Assembly: GCA_900767605.1 (NCBI GenBank)
Contig: CAAFZT010000045.1
Location: 1-42,510, forward strand
Length of the DNA: 42,510 nt
Direction of reading: 5' to 3'
Origin: Bacilli bacterium
GTDB lineage: Bacteria > Bacillota_I > Bacilli_A > RFN20 > CAG-826
The notes beneath the pieces are model-generated. The model was not told the DNA's origin. It was given only the letters and a program-made list of their open reading frames with translations, and did not search any database. Below are positions 24,063-32,623 of the stretch, in pieces (the first letter of the stretch is position 1; each line of letters begins with the position of its first letter). Position numbers and translations under genes: made by a program.

Positions 24063-25268
24063 ATGACTGAATTGAACTTATCAATCGCCGCGAAATGCCT
24101 CCACTGTAAATCTCCCCGTTGCGTGGCTTCTTGCCCCCTTCAAAATCGGATTCCTGAGATTCTTTCTTTAGTAAAGGAAGGAAAGGAAAAAGAAGCCGCA
24201 AAGCTCCTCTATGCCCAAAATCCTTTTCCGGAATTGACCGCACCCCTATGCGACCATGCCCGTCAATGCAGAGGGAACTGCGTTCTAAACGCCAAAAAGG
24301 ATCCCGTGGATTTCCCTTCCGTGGAAAAAGAAATCGCCTCGACTTATCCCCGTCCTTTGTACGCGAAACCCAAAAAAGGAAAGTCGGTTGCCCTTGTTGG
24401 TGCTGGTCCTGCTAACTTGTCGCTAGGCTATTATTTGCTCCAAGAAGGATATGAAGTCGCCTATTTTGAAAAAGAAAAGGGAATTGGAGGAGCGATTCGC
24501 TCTGGCATCCCCACCCTTCGTTTTCATAAATCCCCCCTATTTAAAATCCAAGAAGATTTAGAAAAAATGGGTGCCGTCTTTCATTTCCAAGTGACAATCG
24601 GCGTGGATAAAACGGTAGAAGAACTTCAACGCGAATTCGATGATGTGGTTTTAGGCATCGGGGCTGAGAAAGAGAATTTCGCAGGATTAGCAGTTGGAGA
24701 TGGGGTAGAAAGCGGACTCGTCTTTCTTCGTCGCTTAAATCTAGAAAAAGGACGTTATTTGAATGAATACCGTGCTTTAAAAAGCGATCATTTTGTTTGG
24801 GGTGGAGGCAATGTTGCTTTGGATTGCGCTCGTCTAGCCAAGCGATTGCTAGGAAAAGCCACGATTATCTATCGCCGTTCCGAAGCGGAAATGCCCGCAT
24901 CCAAAGAAGAAATCGAAGCGGCCAAAAAAGAAGGGGTTCGTTTCCTTTTCCTTGAAAATATCCAGAACGTAAAACGGGATGATAAGGGAAAATTGGCCGA
25001 AATCGAAACCATCCAAATGGAATTAGGAGAAGTGGATGCTTCTGGTCGCCCCTCCTGCCATGAAATTCCTGGTTCTATTTCAACACGCCCCTGCACCCAT
25101 CTTATTTTGTGTTTGGGGGAAAAGCCGACGTTTGAAATCTTGAAAGTGGATCCTAATGCCTTGCCCAAACGCGTTTATTTGAACGGAGATTGTGCCTATG
25201 GGGCTAAAAACATCGCTAGAGCGATTGCCTCCGGACGAGAACTCGCCAAAACCATTTTGGCAAAATAA
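24063..25268 (+). CDS. GltD-like FAD/NAD(P)-binding oxidoreductase with N-terminal 4Fe-4S cluster domain
   Basis: 401 residues. The N-terminus carries two Cys-rich motifs, CLHCKSPRCVASCPL and CDHARQCRGNCVL, as in the dihydropyrimidine dehydrogenase/glutamate synthase small-subunit domain that binds 4Fe-4S clusters. An FAD motif follows (SVALVGAGPANLSLGYYLLQEGYEVAYFEK), with an NAD(P) motif around HFVWGGGNVALDCARLAKRL and a final NGDCAYGAKNIARAIASGRE typical of GltD. It should pass electrons from NAD(P)H to a partner. There is no glutamate synthase large subunit beside it, so the partner and product are unknown; NADPH:ferredoxin-type or stand-alone reductases of this family are common. It is slightly shorter than typical GltD. 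Confidence 0.85.
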   Translation: MTELNLSIAAKCLHCKSPRCVASCPLQNRIPEILSLVKEGKEKEAAKLLYAQNPFPELTAPLCDHARQCRGNCVLNAKKDPVDFPSVEKEIASTYPRPLYAKPKKGKSVALVGAGPANLSLGYYLLQEGYEVAYFEKEKGIGGAIRSGIPTLRFHKSPLFKIQEDLEKMGAVFHFQVTIGVDKTVEELQREFDDVVLGIGAEKENFAGLAVGDGVESGLVFLRRLNLEKGRYLNEYRALKSDHFVWGGGNVALDCARLAKRLLGKATIIYRRSEAEMPASKEEIEAAKKEGVRFLFLENIQNVKRDDKGKLAEIETIQMELGEVDASGRPSCHEIPGSISTRPCTHLILCLGEKPTFEILKVDPNALPKRVYLNGDCAYGAKNIARAIASGRELAKTILAK

Positions 25269-25280
25269 AATGATGGAAAA

Positions 25281-25307
25281 TTAGCACTCAACACTTGCGA
25301 GTGCCAA
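25281..25307 (+). promoter_or_regulatory. CIRCE operator (HrcA-binding site)
   Basis: TTAGCACTC - nine bases - GAGTGCCAA, one base off the consensus inverted repeat TTAGCACTC-N9-GAGTGCTAA. It overlaps the probable -35 (TTGCGA, 25295-25300), which is 16 bp from TACAAT. This predicts HrcA repression of the downstream clpB. Confidence 0.95.
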
Positions 25308-25316
25308 AATAACACG

Positions 25317-25350
25317 TACAATAATAGCGCTTAGGTTTGTTCCTAGGCGC
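25317..25350 (+). promoter_or_regulatory. clpB -10 element and 5'-terminal mRNA hairpin
   Basis: TACAAT (25317-25322) predicts transcription from about 25329. GCGCTTAGG (25327-25335) can pair with CCTAGGCGC (25342-25350) through a six-base loop, with one G-U pair, so the mRNA would begin with a hairpin. The strong site AAGGAGG (25371-25377) is left open. Confidence 0.6.
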
Positions 25351-25385
25351 TTCTTTGTTTCCAAAAATAGAAGGAGGACATCCAT

Positions 25386-27512
25386 ATGCAATTCAACAAC
25401 ATGGGACCTGAAGATTATTCCCAAGATCCAAACATCTTGGAGAAATTCGGAAGAAATATGAATGAACTGGTCAAGCAGGGAAAACTCGACCCTGTGATTG
25501 GCCGCGATGAAGAAATTCGGAAAGTCATCGCCGTTTTGGCCCGCAAAACGAAAAATAACGTCGTGTTGCTTGGCGAACCGGGCGTTGGTAAAACCGCTAT
25601 TTTGGAAGGCTTAGCGGAACGTATCGTCAAAAAAGACGTCCCAACCACCTTACAAGATAAAGAGATTTATGAACTCGACATGGGTTCTTTGATCGCTGGG
25701 GCGAAATACCAAGGCGAATTCGAGGAACGCTTAAAGGCTGTCTTGAATAAAATCAAGGAAAGCAAAGGCAAGATTGTCTTGTTTATCGATGAACTTCATT
25801 TGATCGTCGGTGCTGGCAGAAGCCAAGGCGCGATGGATGCATCCAACATGCTGAAACCGCTGCTTGCTCGCGGCGACATCGAATGCATTGGGGCTACGAC
25901 CCTCAATGAATATCGCGAATATATCGAAAAAGACCGCGCTCTCGAACGTCGTTTCCAGCCGGTCATGGTGGGCGAGCCTAGCGTCGCCGATACCATTTCG
26001 ATTCTCCGTGGATTAAAGGAACGTTATGAATCCTTCCACGGCGTCCAAATCACGGATTCGGCACTAGTTGCTGCCGCGACTTTAAGTAACCGCTATATCA
26101 CCAACCGCTTCCTGCCCGATAAGGCCATCGACCTTTTGGATGAGGCCTGCGCGGGCATCAAGATTGAAATCGAATCCATGCCGACAGAGCTCGATACGAG
26201 TTCCCGCAAGATTCGTCAGCTTGAGATCGAACGCGTTGCCCTAGAAAAAGAAAAAGACGAATCCAGCCAGAAACGTCTTGCCGCGATTAACGACGAATTA
26301 ATCAAAGAAAAAGCCAATTTCGATGCGATGAACAAAGAATGGCAAAAAGAGAAACAGGACGTCTCCGCGGCAAAAGAAGCGAAGGCGCAGCTAGAAAAGG
26401 TGAAATTCGAATTGGGCCAGAAGTTCCAGGAAGGCGATTACCGCGAAGCCAGCCGCTTGCAGTATCAAGTCATCCCTGAACTTGAAAAGAAGATTCGGGA
26501 AGCCTCTTTGGCCTCCAAGGACACCGATCGTCTCGTCAACGAAGTGGTCGACGAGGAAGAAATTGCCAAAATCGTCGCTCGCATGACGGGCATCCCTGTT
26601 TCCAAGATTCAAAAAGGAGACCGCGAAAAGGTTTTGGAATTGCCTGAAATCCTTCGCAAGAGGGTCATTGGGCAAGACGAACCGATTAAGCTCGTTTCGA
26701 ATGCGATTCTTCGCCAACGCGCCGGCATTCAAAACCCGAATCGCCCGATTGGGTCGTTCCTCTTCCTTGGGCCAACAGGCGTTGGTAAAACCGAAGTGGC
26801 CAAAGCTTTGGCGGAGGCTCTCTTCGACAATGAAAACAACATCATCCGCATTGACATGTCGGAATACATGGAGAAATATAGCGTTTCTCGCTTAATCGGC
26901 GCGGCTCCAGGGTATGTTGGTTATGAAGAAGGGGGCCAATTGACCGAAAAGGTTCGCCGCAATCCTTATTCCATCGTTTTGTTTGATGAAATTGAAAAAG
27001 CGGATCCCGAAGTTTTCAACCTCTTGCTTCAAATCCTCGACGAAGGTCGTTTGACCGATAGCCAAGGACACTTGGTCGACTTCAAGAACACCGTCATCAT
27101 CATGACGAGCAACTTGGGTTCGGAATACCTCTTAAAAGGCGAAAAAGCCCCGGTGGACGACTTGTTGCATCATACCTTCAAGCCAGAGTTCTTAAACCGC
27201 ATCGACGAAATTGTTTACTTCGCTCCGCTTGGACGCGACGTGCAATTCAAGATTGTCGAGAAGATGCTTGGCGAACTCTCCACTCGTCTAGAAAGCCAAT
27301 ACTATTCCGTTTCCTTCACCAAGGAACTTAAGGAAAATATTCTGGATAGCGCCTTCGATGAGGAATTCGGCGCCCGTCCGCTCAAACGCTTCATCCAAGA
27401 TAGCGTTGAAACCTATCTGGCCACGAAGATTCTCCGCGGGGAACTCTCCACGAAGAAGAAGTACGTCTTGTCTTGGGGCAATGACGACTTCCGGCTTGAC
27501 GAAATCGCCTAA
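25386..27512 (+). CDS. clpB: ClpB disaggregase without the N-terminal domain
   Basis: 708 residues: two AAA+ modules with Walker A GEPGVGKT (63-70) and GPTGVGKT (462-469). Between them is the coiled-coil M-domain (from IEIESMPTELDTSSRKIRQLE), which distinguishes ClpB from ClpA/ClpX. The later sequence MSEYMEKYSVSRLIGAAPGYVGYEEGG is typical of Clp/Hsp100. The usual 140-residue substrate-binding N-domain is missing; the protein opens almost directly at the first AAA+ module (LDPVIGRDEEIRKV), as in mycoplasma ClpB. No IGF/L loop for ClpP docking is evident. It unfolds and rescues aggregated proteins with DnaK. It is alone behind a CIRCE operator and followed by a terminator. Confidence 0.95.
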   Translation: MQFNNMGPEDYSQDPNILEKFGRNMNELVKQGKLDPVIGRDEEIRKVIAVLARKTKNNVVLLGEPGVGKTAILEGLAERIVKKDVPTTLQDKEIYELDMGSLIAGAKYQGEFEERLKAVLNKIKESKGKIVLFIDELHLIVGAGRSQGAMDASNMLKPLLARGDIECIGATTLNEYREYIEKDRALERRFQPVMVGEPSVADTISILRGLKERYESFHGVQITDSALVAAATLSNRYITNRFLPDKAIDLLDEACAGIKIEIESMPTELDTSSRKIRQLEIERVALEKEKDESSQKRLAAINDELIKEKANFDAMNKEWQKEKQDVSAAKEAKAQLEKVKFELGQKFQEGDYREASRLQYQVIPELEKKIREASLASKDTDRLVNEVVDEEEIAKIVARMTGIPVSKIQKGDREKVLELPEILRKRVIGQDEPIKLVSNAILRQRAGIQNPNRPIGSFLFLGPTGVGKTEVAKALAEALFDNENNIIRIDMSEYMEKYSVSRLIGAAPGYVGYEEGGQLTEKVRRNPYSIVLFDEIEKADPEVFNLLLQILDEGRLTDSQGHLVDFKNTVIIMTSNLGSEYLLKGEKAPVDDLLHHTFKPEFLNRIDEIVYFAPLGRDVQFKIVEKMLGELSTRLESQYYSVSFTKELKENILDSAFDEEFGARPLKRFIQDSVETYLATKILRGELSTKKKYVLSWGNDDFRLDEIA

Positions 27513-27519
27513 CTCTTTG

Positions 27520-27554
27520 CCCTCTTCCCTAACTCGGAGGAGGGTTTTATTTTT
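27520..27554 (+). terminator. clpB terminator
   Basis: CCCTCTTC (27520-27527) pairs with GAGGAGGG (27537-27544), followed by TTTTATTTTT. Confidence 0.8.
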
Positions 27555-27586
27555 GCAAAGAACCTCACACAAAGGCCGAAGAAAAT

Positions 27587-27595
27587 TGCTACAAT
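27587..27595 (+). promoter_or_regulatory. Extended -10 element of the 27602 gene
   Basis: TGC-TACAAT with six bases to the ATG at 27602. The same TTGCTAnAAT word precedes the first gene in the window. Confidence 0.6.
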
Positions 27596-27601
27596 AAAAA
27601 T

Positions 27602-28540
27602 ATGGTTGATATTAACGTTCTTAAGAAATCCTACCGTTCCCGTCCGCGGACTTCCGTTGTGGTTCTCGGCGTTTTTGGGATTCTCATCGGGCTCCTTTGC
27701 CTTTTTTTAACGCTTTGCTTTGATTATTTCCCTTCTTTCTTCAAACAGCTGCGGGATTATGAAATTACCTTTGCTGGAGAAACAAAGAATCTATTCGATT
27801 TCGGCGCGGATAGTCTATTCCCGTTTATCTGCTATTTGCTGCTGTTTGTTCCTTTATGCACCTTAAACGATATGGCTAACCATCGGGCCTTCTATTTGAT
27901 TTTTAGCATCCCTGCTGGCATTTTAAGCACGGTTTATGCTTGCTGCGTGATCGTGGAAACCTTCCCTCGCTTGCTCACCTATATCCCTTACGAAGGGATC
28001 GATGCCATCGTGGAACAAATCTATCTATGGATTCGCGTCGCTTATTGTTCTCTCCTTTTAATCACTTCGATTCTGGCTTGCTGCTATAACTCGACTTACC
28101 CCTTCAAGTACCGTCAAATCTACGCGCTAAGAAAAGCCCGCATGAAAGAAGCGGACGAAGGAAATTCCCCTCCTAAAAAAGAACAGATCAAAAAAGACTT
28201 CTACCGTTATTACAAAAAACAGGAATTTGAGAAGCTATTGATTTTGCTTTATCGCGATTTCCCCAGCGACCCCAATGCCAAAATGGAAGAAGGACAATGG
28301 AGAACCGCCATCCTCGAGATTCAAATGGCGGAAGCATCCATCCGCGAAAAAGAAATCGTGTTCCTTGCTAAAAACGACCAATATTCCTTGATTCGACAAA
28401 TTCGCTCTCGCGCTGTTTCTGATTGCGAAAACGATCAAATCGGTCAACGAAAGGCCAAGGAAGACCAAGCCTATTTCGAATATCTGAAGAAAAATGCTCC
28501 CAAAGAGAACGTTGCTTCTTCAGAAGAAGAAAAGAAATAA
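27602..28540 (+). CDS. Four-TM membrane protein with long cytoplasmic tail, unknown function
   Basis: 312 residues. Hydrophobic segments lie at about 20-45, 72-92, 97-120 and 140-165. A hydrophilic, mostly helical tail of about 140 residues follows, rich in Lys, Glu, Arg and Gln and ending in SSEEEKK. I see no enzyme motif and recognise no family. Transcription should begin at the ATG itself (leaderless). A terminator follows the stop. The tail may be a cytosolic interaction domain; that is inference. Confidence 0.75.
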   Translation: MVDINVLKKSYRSRPRTSVVVLGVFGILIGLLCLFLTLCFDYFPSFFKQLRDYEITFAGETKNLFDFGADSLFPFICYLLLFVPLCTLNDMANHRAFYLIFSIPAGILSTVYACCVIVETFPRLLTYIPYEGIDAIVEQIYLWIRVAYCSLLLITSILACCYNSTYPFKYRQIYALRKARMKEADEGNSPPKKEQIKKDFYRYYKKQEFEKLLILLYRDFPSDPNAKMEEGQWRTAILEIQMAEASIREKEIVFLAKNDQYSLIRQIRSRAVSDCENDQIGQRKAKEDQAYFEYLKKNAPKENVASSEEEKK

Positions 28541-28557
28541 AGCGCAGATTACAAAGT

Positions 28558-28582
28558 AAAGGCGGCTTCGGCCGTCTTTTTT
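28558..28582 (+). terminator. Terminator of the 27602 gene
   Basis: GGCGGC-TTCG-GCCGTC hairpin with a UUCG loop and a run of six T. Confidence 0.8.
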
Positions 28583-28625
28583 GCAGGAAGATTTCCCCTC
28601 CGTTTTCTTGAATTTTCAGGCATAG

Positions 28626-28670
28626 AAAAAGCGTAGGGCTTTAGGCGTTCCCTTTGCCACTACGCTTTTT
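28626..28670. terminator. Bidirectional terminator, mainly for the aconitase X operon
   Basis: AAAAAGCGTAG (28626-28636) and CTACGCTTTTT (28660-28670) are perfect inverted repeats with A- and T-runs on the outside. They can end the minus-strand operon and any read-through from the left. Confidence 0.75.
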
Positions 28671-28675
28671 GTCAG

Positions 28676-29119
28676 TTATTCGACGATGACGGTTCCGTCT
28701 TCTTGAATCGAAATGGTATCGCCGGTTTTCACCGCTTCGAGGAATTCGTCGCCGAGTTCGTCGATTGCGATAAGCCCGCAATCATTCCAAACGTTGCTTA
28801 AAATGATGCCGCTAGCGGCTAACGGATCGATATGGTGAGAGAATAGCCATGCCTTTGGAGCAAGATTACGGACGGCCACGGTTTGAATGACCATGCCGCC
28901 TGTAGTGGAGCCAATTGTTTCCGGCAAGCAAAGCGCTTTGCCCGTGATGTTCTTTTTATAGAGCTCTTTGTTATTTTGATCGCTGACGATGATCTTTTTG
29001 CTGGTAGCTAAAAGCGCACTCGTTTGGCAGGAAGCGAGGGTATTGAATCCCGTGTGGGTCACCACGGCTTCTCCGTGATAGGTTCCCGCTGCAAGAACGC
29101 GTCCATGGAACGTTTTCAT
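28676..29119 (-). CDS. Aconitase X small (swivel) subunit, DUF126 type
   Basis: 147 residues, matching the swivel domain of aconitase X: FHGRVLAAGTYHGEAVV at the start, ALCLPETIGSTTGGMVIQ with the conserved substrate-contacting Ser-rich turn, and HHIDPLAASGIILSN. In bacteria the small and large parts are often separate genes, as here. They form one enzyme, usually assigned to cis-3-hydroxy-L-proline dehydration; archaeal forms act on phosphomevalonate. The start codon directly follows the stop of the large subunit (TAAATG) and is preceded by a strong AGGAGG, so synthesis is matched to the large subunit. Confidence 0.9.
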   Translation of the reverse strand: MKTFHGRVLAAGTYHGEAVVTHTGFNTLASCQTSALLATSKKIIVSDQNNKELYKKNITGKALCLPETIGSTTGGMVIQTVAVRNLAPKAWLFSHHIDPLAASGIILSNVWNDCGLIAIDELGDEFLEAVKTGDTISIQEDGTVIVE

Positions 29120-30418
29120 TTAGGCAACCTCCTTTTGTCCGGTGATGATGGCTAAAACGTCCTCATCCTTGAAATAACGCGATTTGGTATAGGTTCTAAG
29201 CTTGTTGGAATTCGTCATGAGGGGTTTGGCTCCGCTGACGGGGTTATCCGCATACATGAGTGGGCAGATGTAGCTAAGGTGAGCTCCCGTAGAAAGGAGT
29301 TTCTCGTAACGATCCGTCTCCTTGAAGGCCTTAATGACCGCGGGAGAAGTGGTGAGAACCGTATCCACGACCAATTTTTTCTTGCCGCTTTTGGCTAAAC
29401 CTTCCACCAAGGCATCCGTCCAATCGCAAAGTTGCTTGAACGTGAGATGCGGGCAGCCGATGAAGCATTTATGGGGCTTGCAGTTTGGCTTCTTCCACAT
29501 CATGGGATAGGAAGCATAAACCCGTTCGAGTTCGGCGTCGTCGATCACGTATTCTTGGACGTTTTCCTTCAATAAGGCTTTGCCAAGACGCTTGGCCTCG
29601 GGGGTGATACCTTCGATATGGTAGAGCCCAACGGCTCCGTTAGAAGCGGTAGCGGCTCCAAAATCCTTCAAATAGGAAATCGTGTCCTCGCTAGGCAACT
29701 GGTCCAAGAAGCGGTCCAATCCCTCCACGTAAGGGACTTCCGCCATGACTTTCATCCCAATCGCCGATCCTAAAATCTGGGCTTCTGGTTTTTTGGTTGT
29801 TTTCACGATGATCTTCCAGGTCGCCTTTCTCCCTTCGTCGGTGATGAAACCAAACGCAGGGGTGCGTTCGAGGATGGATCCAAACATATCCAGGATGCCT
29901 GAATTGCGGTTGCATCTAGCTCCTAAAACGGAGTTAGCAAACACGACGGCGCTCGATTCGCTCCAAGAGATGATGTCGCCTTCTTTTGGAGTATTGCCGA
30001 CTTGTTCTAGATAGCAGGTGCAGGTGAATCCGCTGGGGTCGGAAAGGCCGATTGCCTCAAGCTGCTTCTCGTAATCCTTCTGCTTGCTGTACATGAAGAC
30101 GCTGGAAACCAGTTTTTCAATCGGCGAGCAAGAGACGTTTTTATAGTCCAAAGGACGGGGATCCATGGTGAATCCCTCTTCCACTTTACATCCGGCTTGG
30201 ATGAGTTCATCCATCAAGGGGTAAACCGGTTTGAGTAAGGAAAGCCCAAAACTTGTGACGAAGTGGGCTTTCTTGTAGGTGAGGGGTGCGAGGTGCGTGG
30301 CGCCGAAAGCATCGCCATATCGGACCAGAACCTCCATCATTTTGGCATAGGTTTTGCCTTTTTTGCCCGCGAGGATATCCTTTTCCTCGTCGGTCAATTT
30401 CATTTTTGGTTCGTACAT
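29120..30418 (-). CDS. Aconitase X large (catalytic) subunit, DUF521 type
   Basis: 432 residues of the aconitase X catalytic domain: TDEEKDILAGKKGKTYAKMMEVL at the N-terminus, VVFANSVLGARCNRNSG in the middle, and CFIGCPHLTFKQLCDW near the C-terminus. Cys residues in the last two motifs and Cys at VSCSPIE fit iron-sulfur cluster ligation. Likely activity is a dehydratase with an unknown small hydroxy acid or hydroxyproline substrate. It lies 15 bp after the old-yellow-enzyme gene with an AAGGAAAGG site, so all three genes form an operon. I cannot tell the substrate from the sequence. Confidence 0.9.
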   Translation of the reverse strand: MYEPKMKLTDEEKDILAGKKGKTYAKMMEVLVRYGDAFGATHLAPLTYKKAHFVTSFGLSLLKPVYPLMDELIQAGCKVEEGFTMDPRPLDYKNVSCSPIEKLVSSVFMYSKQKDYEKQLEAIGLSDPSGFTCTCYLEQVGNTPKEGDIISWSESSAVVFANSVLGARCNRNSGILDMFGSILERTPAFGFITDEGRKATWKIIVKTTKKPEAQILGSAIGMKVMAEVPYVEGLDRFLDQLPSEDTISYLKDFGAATASNGAVGLYHIEGITPEAKRLGKALLKENVQEYVIDDAELERVYASYPMMWKKPNCKPHKCFIGCPHLTFKQLCDWTDALVEGLAKSGKKKLVVDTVLTTSPAVIKAFKETDRYEKLLSTGAHLSYICPLMYADNPVSGAKPLMTNSNKLRTYTKSRYFKDEDVLAIITGQKEVA

Positions 30419-30433
30419 TTTTCCTTTCCTTCT

Positions 30434-32485
30434 TTAGATTTTCATCGCGATTTCATAAGCCCGCCAAATGACGGAACGGAGGTTGCCAATGCTTAAACAA
30501 TCGCCCACCAAGTGGACCTTGCCCGATTCTTTGGCCAAGGGGGTTGGGACGTAACCCGTGGAAACGATGACGGAATCGCAGGGCAATTTCGTGATGTTTC
30601 CGGCTTTATCTTTAAGGGTAACGGAGCCGTCTTCAATGGAAGAAAGCTTGGTCTCCAAATAGACGGGAATTTGATGCAAGGCAAAGTAGTCGCGGAGATA
30701 TTGGCTATTGGCCATACAGATGCCGCGTTGTTTGATGAGGTCATCCTGCATTTCCACGATGAAGGGCTTTTTGCCATCCAAGGCGAGTTCATAAGCGACT
30801 TCGCATCCGGTTAATCCACCGCCGATCACAGCGACGCTATCCCCAACCTTTTCCCCACGAAGGAAATCGCAGGCTTCCAAGGCTTTATCAAATCCTGGAA
30901 TTGGCAACTTACGGGGCTTCGAACCCGTCGCGACGATGACTTGGTCCTCCTTTAAAGACGAGACATCTTGGATTTCGGTATTAAGGTGAATCTCGACGCC
31001 GAGCTCTTTCATTTGCAGGCGATACCAGGCTAATAAATCGCGCAGTTTGCCTTTGAAAGAAGCACTAGAAGCGGGGATGAAGACACCTCCCAATTCACCG
31101 GATTTTTCGTAGATGACAGGATGATGTCCGCGGAGGGCTAAGACTCTAGCGGCTTCCATGCCACCGATTCCGCCACCAACGATGGCTACTTTCTTCGGGT
31201 GCTTGGTTTTTTCGATGTGGTGGACATTAGTTTGCATCGTTTCGGCATTTACCGCGCAACGGGCCATATGGAGGGAATCGCTTAAGGTTTGATCGTTTGA
31301 AGTTCCCTTGTAATGAGCCATATTGAAGCAGCCGTTATGGCAGCAGATGCAAGGACGGATTTCTTCTTCCTTGCCTTCTTTCAATTTGCGGACAAAGGCT
31401 CCATCCGCTAGGAATGGACGGGCTAACCCAATCGCATCGAGTTTGCCTTCTTGGATGGCTTCCGCGGCAACGCGGGGATCCATTCTTCCTGCGCAAACCA
31501 CGGGGATAGAGACGAAGTTTTTGATGTGCTCCACGTCTTCCAAGTTGCAATTTTCCTGCATGTAGATAGGAGGATGCGCCCAGTACCAGGCATCATAGGT
31601 GCCGTTATCGCAGTTAAGCATATCGTAACCGGCGTCTTGAAGGTATTTCGCGGCCTTTTCGCTTTCTTCCATGTCGCGTCCGGCTTCCACGAATTTTTCT
31701 CCTGGCAAAGCACCGGAATTGAATCCTTTGGTTTTGGAAACGACGGAATAGCGTAGCGACACCGGGAAATCCTTGCCGCAAGTGGCCTTGATTGCTTTCA
31801 CGATTTCTACGGGGAAACGATAACGGTTTTCAAAGGTGCCGCCGTATTCGTCCGTGCGCTTATTGACGTAACGCAACGTGAATTGATCCAAAAGATAGCC
31901 TTCGTGGACCGCGTGGATTTCCACTCCGTCCACCCCAGCGTCCTTTAATAATTTTGCCGTTTTGGCGAAGACTTCCACGAAATGATGAATTTCCTTGATG
32001 GTCATTTCGCGGCTTGGGACTTTATCACTCCACCTATTGGGGGAGGGGGAAGAAGAAGCGCAGATTTTGTCGAAATTCATGATCGGCTTGCTGAGCGCGC
32101 GGAGGAAGCAGTTGGTATAGAGCTTTTCCATGGCGGGAGAAATCGTGAAGGAACGGCCGAATCCAGCGGTTAATTGCACGAACATTTTGGCTCCGTGGGC
32201 GTGGATTTCATCCATTAAGCCCTTTACCTTTTTATACATCCCCTTTTTCCGGTACAGCCATTGCCCAAGCATCGGGTTATAGACGGGCTGGATGCCAGGA
32301 AGAATTAAGCCCACTTCATTTTCTGCTTTATCGAGCAGGAATTTCGCGGCTTCTTTATCGAAGTGATTAATTTCCATCCATCCGAAGAGGGAGGTTCCGC
32401 CCATGGAGGTCATGACAAAACGGTTTTTGATTTCGCATTGTCCGATTTTCCAAGGCGTAAACAACGGTTCTAATTTTTGATCCAT
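30434..32485 (-). CDS. Old-yellow-enzyme family NADH:flavin oxidoreductase with Fe-S and NAD domains (BaiCD-like)
   Basis: 683 residues in the arrangement of 2,4-dienoyl-CoA reductase, BaiCD and 2-enoate reductases. An FMN-binding TIM barrel spans about 1-360, with VEIHAVHEGYLLDQF and NKRTDEYGGTFENRYRF. A 4Fe-4S motif follows (CICCHNGC, later ARCAVN). An FAD/NAD(P) module contains KKVAIVGGGIGGMEAARVL and VAVIGGGLTGCEVAYELALDG. It should reduce an activated C=C bond with NAD(P)H in the cytoplasm. Its pairing with aconitase X suggests one catabolic pathway in which a dehydration product is reduced, but the substrate is not evident. AGAAAGGA precedes the start. It is divergent from the EamA gene. 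Confidence 0.88.
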   Translation of the reverse strand: MDQKLEPLFTPWKIGQCEIKNRFVMTSMGGTSLFGWMEINHFDKEAAKFLLDKAENEVGLILPGIQPVYNPMLGQWLYRKKGMYKKVKGLMDEIHAHGAKMFVQLTAGFGRSFTISPAMEKLYTNCFLRALSKPIMNFDKICASSSPSPNRWSDKVPSREMTIKEIHHFVEVFAKTAKLLKDAGVDGVEIHAVHEGYLLDQFTLRYVNKRTDEYGGTFENRYRFPVEIVKAIKATCGKDFPVSLRYSVVSKTKGFNSGALPGEKFVEAGRDMEESEKAAKYLQDAGYDMLNCDNGTYDAWYWAHPPIYMQENCNLEDVEHIKNFVSIPVVCAGRMDPRVAAEAIQEGKLDAIGLARPFLADGAFVRKLKEGKEEEIRPCICCHNGCFNMAHYKGTSNDQTLSDSLHMARCAVNAETMQTNVHHIEKTKHPKKVAIVGGGIGGMEAARVLALRGHHPVIYEKSGELGGVFIPASSASFKGKLRDLLAWYRLQMKELGVEIHLNTEIQDVSSLKEDQVIVATGSKPRKLPIPGFDKALEACDFLRGEKVGDSVAVIGGGLTGCEVAYELALDGKKPFIVEMQDDLIKQRGICMANSQYLRDYFALHQIPVYLETKLSSIEDGSVTLKDKAGNITKLPCDSVIVSTGYVPTPLAKESGKVHLVGDCLSIGNLRSVIWRAYEIAMKI

Positions 32486-32515
32486 TGAGAATTCCTTTCT
32501 ATTAGGGTCGATAAA

Positions 32516-32524
32516 AATATAGCA
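32516..32524 (-). promoter_or_regulatory. Extended -10 of the old-yellow-enzyme/aconitase X operon
   Basis: TGC-TATATT on the minus strand, about 30 bases before ATG 32485, with an AGAAAGGA ribosome site in the short leader. Confidence 0.5.
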
Positions 32525-32544
32525 CCGTCATGGTCTATGCGGTA

Positions 32545-32606
32545 TTTCATTATCGATATAACGATGAAAAATCCTTCCCAAGTGGGAAGGAGAGGCCTAT
32601 CGTTGT
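32545..32606. promoter_or_regulatory. Palindromes in the divergent control region
   Basis: Between the divergent promoters lie a near-palindrome (TTATCGATATAACGATGAA), a related ATCGTTGTA word, and a perfect hairpin CCTTCCC-AAGT-GGGAAGG (about 32573-32590). The hairpin is followed by ATTTTTC when read on the minus strand. They may be operators or a terminator against leftward transcription. Confidence 0.35.
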
Positions 32607-32623
32607 AGGGAAAGAAGGGAAAG

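Noticed and set aside
24013..24243. N-terminal extension of the YlmH-like protein
   Set aside because: The added residues are antisense to the conserved Cys-rich start of the divergent flavoprotein and do not resemble YlmH; the -10 element and family start point to 24012.
32573..32606. Possible guanidine riboswitch before the EamA transporter
   Set aside because: The hairpin loop is AAGT rather than ACGR and there is no second matching hairpin, so no known guanidine class fits.
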